From Candidatus Rariloculus versatilis (GTDB taxonomy: Bacteria > Pseudomonadota > Gammaproteobacteria > Steroidobacterales > Rariloculaceae): a stretch of 45,931 nucleotides of DNA. The stretch covers positions 1-45,931 of the forward strand of contig JAQAJI010000018.1 in the NCBI GenBank assembly GCA_028278665.1. Reading direction: 5' to 3'. Made by a program: the position numbers and the translations under genes. The notes under the pieces were generated by a model, which was given only the letters and a program-made list of their open reading frames with translations, had not been told where the DNA came from and ran no database searches. Each line of letters begins with the position of its first letter. The stretch's first letter is position 1. Positions 40,627 to 45,931 of the stretch are shown in pieces.

Positions 40627-41512
40627 CGCCGGCCAGGTCGGAACCTGGCGGGATTACTATCTGCTGACGAAGCCCGGCGTCGTCCGCCTGCTCGTGTTCA
40701 CGGCAGTCGCGGGAATGTTTCTCGCGACGCCGGGCATGGTGCCCTGGGACGTGCTTGTCTTCGGCAGCCTCGGCATAGCGCTCGCATCGGCCTCGGGCGC
40801 GGCGGTCAACCATGTGCTCGACCGGCGCGTGGATGCCGCCATGGCGCGCACGCGCGACCGCCCACTGCCGATGGGCCGCGTCAACGAGCGCGATGCGCTT
40901 GCGTTCGCGATCGCCCTTGGCATCGCCGGGCTCGGCATCCTCGCGCTCCTCGTAAATGTGCTGACGGCCGCGCTCACGTTCGTGTCGCTGATCGGTTATG
41001 CGGTGGTCTATACCGTCTACCTCAAGCGCGCCACATCGCAGAACATCGTGATCGGCGGCGCCGCCGGGGCGTCCCCGCCCGTGCTCGGCTGGGCGGCCGT
41101 GCAGAACGACGTCGGCGGCTACGCGCTGCTGCTCTTCCTCATCATATTCACATGGACCCCGCCGCATTTCTGGGCGCTCGCCGTCGCGAGAAAGGACGAA
41201 TACGCGAAGGCCGAGATCCCGATGCTGCCCGTTACGCATGGCGAAGAGGTCACGAAGTCGTTCATCGTCTACTACACGATCCTGCTCTTCATCGTGACGC
41301 TGCTGCCGTGGCTGACCGGGATGAGCGGCTTGCTGTATCTGGCGGGCGCCGTGCTGCTCGGCCTCGGGTTCCTGTACTACGCGTTGCGGCTGAAGTACGC
41401 GCCGCGCGGCGATACGGCCATGAAAACGTTCACCTTCTCGATCAGCTATCTCGCGGCGCTTTTCTGCTTTCTGCTGCTCGACCACTACCAGCCGCTGATC
41501 TGGCCGCTGTGA
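40598..41512 (+). CDS. ctaB: Protohaem IX farnesyltransferase (haem O synthase)
   Basis: The 304-residue UbiA-superfamily protein farnesylates haem B to haem O. The first Asp motif is NHVLDRRVDAAMARTRDRP, and the second region has YTVYLKRATSQN, GGAAGASPP and TPPHFWALA, the CyoE/CtaB signature. Around nine membrane segments are visible. The start ATG at 40598 lies inside the 3' end of ctaA, so the two haem A genes are coupled. The other oxidase genes (cox subunits, SURF1) are not in the window. Confidence 0.95.
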   Translation: MFTRDFGATDAGQVGTWRDYYLLTKPGVVRLLVFTAVAGMFLATPGMVPWDVLVFGSLGIALASASGAAVNHVLDRRVDAAMARTRDRPLPMGRVNERDALAFAIALGIAGLGILALLVNVLTAALTFVSLIGYAVVYTVYLKRATSQNIVIGGAAGASPPVLGWAAVQNDVGGYALLLFLIIFTWTPPHFWALAVARKDEYAKAEIPMLPVTHGEEVTKSFIVYYTILLFIVTLLPWLTGMSGLLYLAGAVLLGLGFLYYALRLKYAPRGDTAMKTFTFSISYLAALFCFLLLDHYQPLIWPL

Positions 41513-41733
41513 GCCGGGCTCGAAAGCAGCGAGCCCCGCTAGCCCGCGGCGCAAGCCCCGCTGCGTTCAACCGGCGATGCATCCCGCCGGAACTGGGTTG
41601 CTCGTCGCTTGAATGTGCTCGACATTCTCGCTCCTCGCGCCTTGTCAGGCGGGCGCCTCGCGGGTCTTCGCGCGACGCCGGGTTCCGCCACCGGCTGCCA
41701 GGGCGCAGGTCGCGGTAGGTCTGGTACGCGACG

Positions 41734-43884
41734 ATGGATGTCACCGAGATCATCGACCCGCTGAACGACGCTCAGCGCGAGGCGGTGACCGTCGGCGGCG
41801 CACCGACTCTCGTGCTCGCCGGCGCCGGCAGCGGCAAGACACGGGTGCTCGTGCACCGCGTCGCCTGGCTCGTCAGGGTCGAAGCTGTCTCGCCCCAGCA
41901 GATTCTCGCGGTCACCTTCACGAACAAGGCCGCACGGGAGATGCGCGACCGCATCGAGGCGCTGCTGGGCTTCCCGACGGCTCACCTGTGGATCGGCACT
42001 TTTCACGGCATCGCGCATCGCATGTTGCGCATGCACTGGCGCGAGGCCGGGCTGGCGGAGGGCTTTCAGATCGTCGACGCGGACGATCAGTTCAAGCTGC
42101 TCAGGCGGATGCTACGGGACATGGGCGCGAATCCGGACGAATGGACCCCGAGGGAGATTCGCGATCTGCAGTGGTTCATCAACGCGCAGAAGGAGGAAGG
42201 ACTCCGGGCGAAGGACTGCGGCGACGACGGCAACGTCGGGCGGCGGCAGTTCATTGAACTTTATGCGCGCTACGAGAAGTTCGCGGAAAACGCATCGGCG
42301 GTGGACTTCGGCGAACTGCTGCTCAGGACGCTCGAGACGCTGAAGCGCCACGATGAGCTGCTCGAGAGCTATCGCCGCCGGTTCAGGCATTTGCTCGTCG
42401 ACGAATTCCAGGACACCAACGCGATCCAGTACCGCTGGCTCAGGCTGCTGGCTGGCAACGAGGGCATCCCGTTCGTCGTCGGAGACGACGATCAGTCGAT
42501 CTATCGCTGGCGCGGCGCCAGGGTGGAGAACCTGTTCCGTTTCGAGAAGGACAATCCCGGTACCCGGCTCATTCGCCTCGAGCAGAATTACCGTTCCACG
42601 GCAACGATCCTGAATGCGGCGAACGCCGTTATCGCGAACAACGGAACGCGGATCGGCAAGAACCTTTGGACCAGCGGTGAGGACGGCGAGCGCATCAAGC
42701 TCTTCGTCGCGTTCAATGAGCGAGACGAGGCGGAGTTCGTCGTAAATCGGGTCCGCGACAACCTCGATCGCGGCAAGCGGGCCCGCGACGCGGCCGTGCT
42801 CTACCGTTCCAATGCGCAGTCGCGCGTGTTCGAGGAGGCGTTTCTCGCGGCGGGCATTCCCTATTTGCGGTTCTTCGAGCGCGCGGAGATCAAGGACGCG
42901 CTTGCGTACTTGCGCCTGATCGCAAACCGCGACGACGATCCGTCGTTCGAGCGCGTCGTCAATACGCCGAGGCGCGGTATCGGCGCGCGCACCGTGGATG
43001 CCGTGCGCTCGCGAGCGCGGGGATCGGGCACCAGCTTGTGGCGCGCGGCGGCGGGTCTCGTCGCCGAGAAGGCTCTCCCGCAACGACTGGCAGGCGCGCT
43101 GTGGAAGTTCCTCAAGCTCGTCGACGATCTTGATCGCGACACTTCCGGCTGCGCCTTGCATGAGCAGGTGGAACAGGTAATCGAAGCCAGCGGCCTCGCG
43201 AAACACTTCGCCAGCGACCGGACGGGCAATGCCGAGGCAAGACTCGAGAACCTCGAGGAGCTCGTCAACGCGGCGCGCGACCCCCTGGACGACGAAGAGT
43301 CGGACCTGTCGCCGCTCATCGCGTTCCTTTCCTACGCGGTGCTTGAATCAGGCGATGCCCAGGCCGGAGCGACCGAGGACAGCGTCCAGCTCATGACGCT
43401 TCACTCGGCCAAGGGGCTCGAGTTTTCGCTGCTGTTTCTGTGCGGCATGGAGGATGGCCTCTTTCCGCATCAGCGTTCGCTCAACGACGCCGACGGTCTT
43501 GAGGAGGAGCGCAGGCTCTGCTACGTGGGGCTCACGCGGGCGCGCGAGGAGCTTTACCTGAGCTACGCCGAGCAGCGACGGATTCACGGTATGGACAATT
43601 ACACGACGCCGTCACGCTTCATCCGCGAGATTCCGCCCGATCTCCTGGAAGAGGTCCGACCGAGCTTCGCGGCCGGGCGGCAGGCGTATCGCCGCGGCGC
43701 TGCCGCGCTTGAGCCCGAGTCCGGCGGCGTGCAACTCGGACAGCGCGTGCGTCACCGCAGGTTCGGCGACGGGATCGTCCTCAACAGCGAGGGCAGCGGC
43801 GCGCACGCCCGCGTGCAGGTGAATTTCGAACGTGCGGGCACCAAGTGGCTCGTGCTCGCCTATGCGAACCTGGAACTGATGTAG
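41734..43884 (+). CDS. uvrD: DNA helicase II UvrD
   Basis: The 716-residue superfamily 1 helicase acts in nucleotide-excision and mismatch repair. Motifs are the Q motif LNDAQREAV, Walker A AGAGSGKTR, TFTNKAAREM (Ia), LLVDEFQDTN (II), VVGDDDQSIYRWRGA (III), QNYRST (IV), TLHSAKGLEF (V) and YVGLTRAREELYL (VI). The C-terminus has the Tudor-like GQRVRHRRFGDGIV repeat typical of UvrD. Start ATG at 41734 fits the family, though no clear ribosome-binding site is seen. The 41513-41733 spacer holds no gene. Confidence 0.96.
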   Translation: MDVTEIIDPLNDAQREAVTVGGAPTLVLAGAGSGKTRVLVHRVAWLVRVEAVSPQQILAVTFTNKAAREMRDRIEALLGFPTAHLWIGTFHGIAHRMLRMHWREAGLAEGFQIVDADDQFKLLRRMLRDMGANPDEWTPREIRDLQWFINAQKEEGLRAKDCGDDGNVGRRQFIELYARYEKFAENASAVDFGELLLRTLETLKRHDELLESYRRRFRHLLVDEFQDTNAIQYRWLRLLAGNEGIPFVVGDDDQSIYRWRGARVENLFRFEKDNPGTRLIRLEQNYRSTATILNAANAVIANNGTRIGKNLWTSGEDGERIKLFVAFNERDEAEFVVNRVRDNLDRGKRARDAAVLYRSNAQSRVFEEAFLAAGIPYLRFFERAEIKDALAYLRLIANRDDDPSFERVVNTPRRGIGARTVDAVRSRARGSGTSLWRAAAGLVAEKALPQRLAGALWKFLKLVDDLDRDTSGCALHEQVEQVIEASGLAKHFASDRTGNAEARLENLEELVNAARDPLDDEESDLSPLIAFLSYAVLESGDAQAGATEDSVQLMTLHSAKGLEFSLLFLCGMEDGLFPHQRSLNDADGLEEERRLCYVGLTRAREELYLSYAEQRRIHGMDNYTTPSRFIREIPPDLLEEVRPSFAAGRQAYRRGAAALEPESGGVQLGQRVRHRRFGDGIVLNSEGSGAHARVQVNFERAGTKWLVLAYANLELM

Positions 43885-44156
43885 TCTTGCCCCGCACTTC
43901 CTGCAAAACTCCCGATACTGCCCACAGCGCCCGGTTTGGATGCACGGCGCTTCTCTCTCCGGCATGGCAGCGCGAACTCCGCGGGACCGGCTCCGCTGAT
44001 CGCTCGAGGACCGGATCGGCAGGTCCCGTCGTACGACACTTGATCAAGCAGCCGTCAACAGGGATGCATGAACCGCCCGCGAGCCGATTCCCTCAACAGG
44101 ACACCGGGATGCAGCGGTCCCTCGTCGACCGCTGACCGCTCCCGCACCGGCCCCCG

Positions 44157-45554
44157 ATGCCTGAAACGTCGCGCACGAGGAGGCTGTTCGCGCTTCTCGC
44201 CGAATCGCTCCGGGGCTCGAAACGCGATCTGACTTCCGGGCCGCTCGCCCCTGCGGTCTTCGTGCTCGCGGTGCCGATGGCGCTCGAAATGGTGGGCGAG
44301 TCCGTTTTCGCGGTGGTGGACGCGCTGTTCATCGCTCGGCTGGGAGCGCCCGCCCTCGCCTCCGCAGGGCTTACGGAGACTGCGCTCGGTCTCGTGTACG
44401 CGGTCGCCATCGGCTTCTCGTTCGCGGTCACCGCCGTCGTATCGCGCCGCTACGGCGAGGGAGACCGGCGCGGCGCGGCCCGCGCCGGAGTGCAGTCCAT
44501 CGGACTCGGGCTCGCGGTCGCGCTTGCGCTCGGCGTTCCCGGAGTCGCGTTCGCACCGAACGTGCTCGTCCTGATGGGTGCGGACGCCGAGACCGTCGCC
44601 GTGGGAACGCTGCATGCCCGGATCATGTTCGGGGGCATGGCGACGATCATTTTGCTGTTCCTGAACAATGCGATCCTGCGCGGCGTCGGAGATGCCCAGG
44701 CGGCCATGCGGGCGCTGTGGCTTTCGAACGGGATCAACATCGTGCTGGACCCGTGCCTGATTTTCGGGCTCGGGCCGTTCCCGGAACTCGGCCTTCCCGG
44801 AGCGGCGGTCGCCACAACCATCGGCCGGGGCACCGGCGTGCTCTACCAATTTTGGGTGCTCTCGCGCGGTTCCCGGCTCCGCGTCCGTCGCGAGGACATC
44901 CAGGTCCGGTGGAAGGTGCTGAAGAACCTCTGTCGCGTGTCGGTCGGCGGCATCGCACAGATGCTTGCCGACATACTCCCCTGGATCCTGCTCATCCGCA
45001 TCATCGCCAGCTTCGGCACGGTCGCGGTCGCGGGCTGGGTGATCGCCATCCGGGTGGCGCTCTTCGTGATCCTGCCCTGCTGGGGACTGTCGAACGCCGC
45101 CGCGACGCTCGTCGGCCAGAACCTCGGGGCTGGACAGCCCGGGCGCGCCGAACGCGCGGTCTGGATCACCGGTGCCTGGAACATCGTTTTCATGGCGGCG
45201 GTGACCGGGATCTTCGTGGCGTTCGCGCCGGAAATTGCCGCGCTCTTCACGAACGATGCCGAGGTCCGCGCCATCGCCGCCACTGCGCTCAGGGTGGTCA
45301 GCTACGGCTATGTCTTCTACGCCCTTGGGATGGTCATCCGGCAGGCGTTCAACGGCGCGGGCGACACCCTTACTCCGACCTGGATCGACTTGCTCTGCTT
45401 CTGGCTGTTCGAGATCCCGCTCGCCTGGGCGCTGTCGCGCACCGGGCTCGGGGTCGAAGGGGTATTCTGGGCGGTGGCCCTCGCCTATTCGCTGTCGGCG
45501 CTGGTCAGCACCCTGATTTTCCGCCGTGGCGGCTGGAAGACGATGACCGTCTGA
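44157..45554 (+). CDS. MATE family efflux transporter
   Basis: The 465-residue membrane protein has about 12 hydrophobic segments in two halves, with MATE features such as LAVPMALEMVGESVFAVVDA in helix 1 (residues about 40-59), VSRRYGEGD after helix 2, and GQNLGAGQPGRAERAV and RQAFNGAGDT in the second half. MATE proteins export drugs or metabolites with Na+ or H+. The substrate is unknown. The 272-base gap before it (43885-44156) shows no gene. ATG at 44157 is the only good start. Confidence 0.92.
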   Translation: MPETSRTRRLFALLAESLRGSKRDLTSGPLAPAVFVLAVPMALEMVGESVFAVVDALFIARLGAPALASAGLTETALGLVYAVAIGFSFAVTAVVSRRYGEGDRRGAARAGVQSIGLGLAVALALGVPGVAFAPNVLVLMGADAETVAVGTLHARIMFGGMATIILLFLNNAILRGVGDAQAAMRALWLSNGINIVLDPCLIFGLGPFPELGLPGAAVATTIGRGTGVLYQFWVLSRGSRLRVRREDIQVRWKVLKNLCRVSVGGIAQMLADILPWILLIRIIASFGTVAVAGWVIAIRVALFVILPCWGLSNAAATLVGQNLGAGQPGRAERAVWITGAWNIVFMAAVTGIFVAFAPEIAALFTNDAEVRAIAATALRVVSYGYVFYALGMVIRQAFNGAGDTLTPTWIDLLCFWLFEIPLAWALSRTGLGVEGVFWAVALAYSLSALVSTLIFRRGGWKTMTV

Positions 45555-45931
45555 GCGCGGGTCTCCGGATGGAGATCTCGCGGCAACGTTACCCGTACTT
45601 CGAAAATCATCCACAATTCTCCATGTAACGTGCGGTTTGGTGCAATTTTCGGGCCAGGCGGCCCAGCGCTTGGCGGCGTCCAGACGCGTGAAATTGAAGT
45701 TGTGCAGGTGTACACTGTGAGCCCGCCGGGCCTCCGGGTCGGATCAATGTAAGTGTTTGACTTATCTCACATTATCCGACGAATCGAGGTCCCTTTTCAG
45801 TTATCGGCGAGATTTCCGGGCTGATATGGATTGACCCGTCAATAGTACGACTACGTATCCGAATGCGTCTTCCCGACTTCCGAAGTCAACTCAATTGTTG
45901 AGCGGGTGGATTTCGTGGGCGAGAGGCACGC
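45555..45931. other. Right-edge region without a gene
   Basis: I see no coding frame in these 377 bases. The sequence becomes clearly less GC-rich from about 45590. Notable elements are TACACT near 45710 with GTGAAA 17 bases upstream (weak plus-strand promoter), TTGACT near 45758, GATAAT on the minus strand near 45775, and a dyad CAAC-TCAATT-GTTG near 45890. This probably is the upstream region of a gene beyond the window. Confidence 0.35.
45557..45582 (+). terminator. Hairpin after the MATE gene
   Basis: GGGTCTCC and GGAGATCT around a GGAT loop form about eight pairs with two G-U wobbles, extendable by CGC/GCG after a bulge. It starts directly after the TGA at 45552-45554. No T-run follows. 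Confidence 0.3.

Noticed and set aside
45605-45613. Single DnaA-box-like TCATCCACA near the right edge
   Set aside because: Isolated with one mismatch and no second box nearby, unlike the cluster at 25480-25693.
1-45931. tRNA, rRNA, CRISPR, transposase or integrase genes
   Set aside because: I looked through the intergenic spaces and large frames and found no cloverleaf-like sequence, regular spaced repeats or recognisable mobile-element proteins. Short RNA genes could still be missed by eye.

Overview
This is a GC-rich bacterial chromosome segment with densely packed, often overlapping genes. It is almost certainly gammaproteobacterial: it carries the mrcA / pilMNOPQ-aroK-aroB block, the gmk-rpoZ-spoT-ridA-recG block, a comF / bioB pair and a tesA / ybbA divergent pair, all typical of that class. 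The DUF6152-type secreted protein and the N-terminal style of the PEP-carboxylase homologue point towards Xanthomonadales/Steroidobacterales-like relatives, but I cannot place it more exactly. I see no rRNA, tRNA, CRISPR array, prophage or insertion sequence.

Layout. 1-4139 (minus): an overlapping operon sdmB-sdmA-(ERG24-type sterol reductase)-cyp51, i.e. the bacterial sterol C-14 and C-4 demethylation steps. It runs off the left edge, and cyp51 carries an in-frame TAG. 4469-6304 (plus): a divergent ABC half-transporter. 6504-9236 (plus): a phosphoenolpyruvate-carboxylase homologue whose catalytic motifs are degenerate. 9404-12434: an orphan YbbA/LolD-type ATPase whose ATG overlaps that of tesA on the other strand, then fadD. 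12533-20186 (minus): DUF445 protein, aroB, aroK and pilQ-pilP-pilO-pilN-pilM. 20462-23610 (plus): mrcA and a conserved hypothetical. 23629-25311 (minus): gltA and rpmE. 25312-25710: an intergenic region with three consensus DnaA boxes, which I flag as origin-like.

25711-27047 (minus): rdgB and rph. 27243-34879 (plus): yicC, gmk, rpoZ, spoT, ridA, recG and ubiA with a repetitive N-terminal extension. 34845-37840: comF (minus) and bioB-bioC (plus), with a candidate BirA operator overlapping a strong promoter between comF and bioB. 37841-38259: two apparent non-coding hairpin/spacer parts and a frameshifted minus-strand gene remnant. 38260-45554 (plus): DUF6152 secreted protein, ctaA, ctaB, uvrD and a MATE transporter. 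45555-45931: no gene seen.

How they work together. The sterol genes form one functional unit: CYP51 removes C-14 methyl, the ERG24-type enzyme reduces the resulting C-14 double bond, and SdmA/SdmB remove a C-4 methyl. The pil genes build the type IV pilus alignment complex and secretin, with shikimate genes in the same transcriptional direction. Other genes cover envelope synthesis (mrcA), fatty-acid activation (tesA, fadD), the stringent response (spoT, rpoZ), repair (recG, uvrD), biotin synthesis, ubiquinone (ubiA) and haem A synthesis (ctaA, ctaB), which implies aerobic respiration with an aa3-type oxidase. Most genes left of about 25.3 kb are on the minus strand (15 of 21) and most to the right are on plus (14 of 17).
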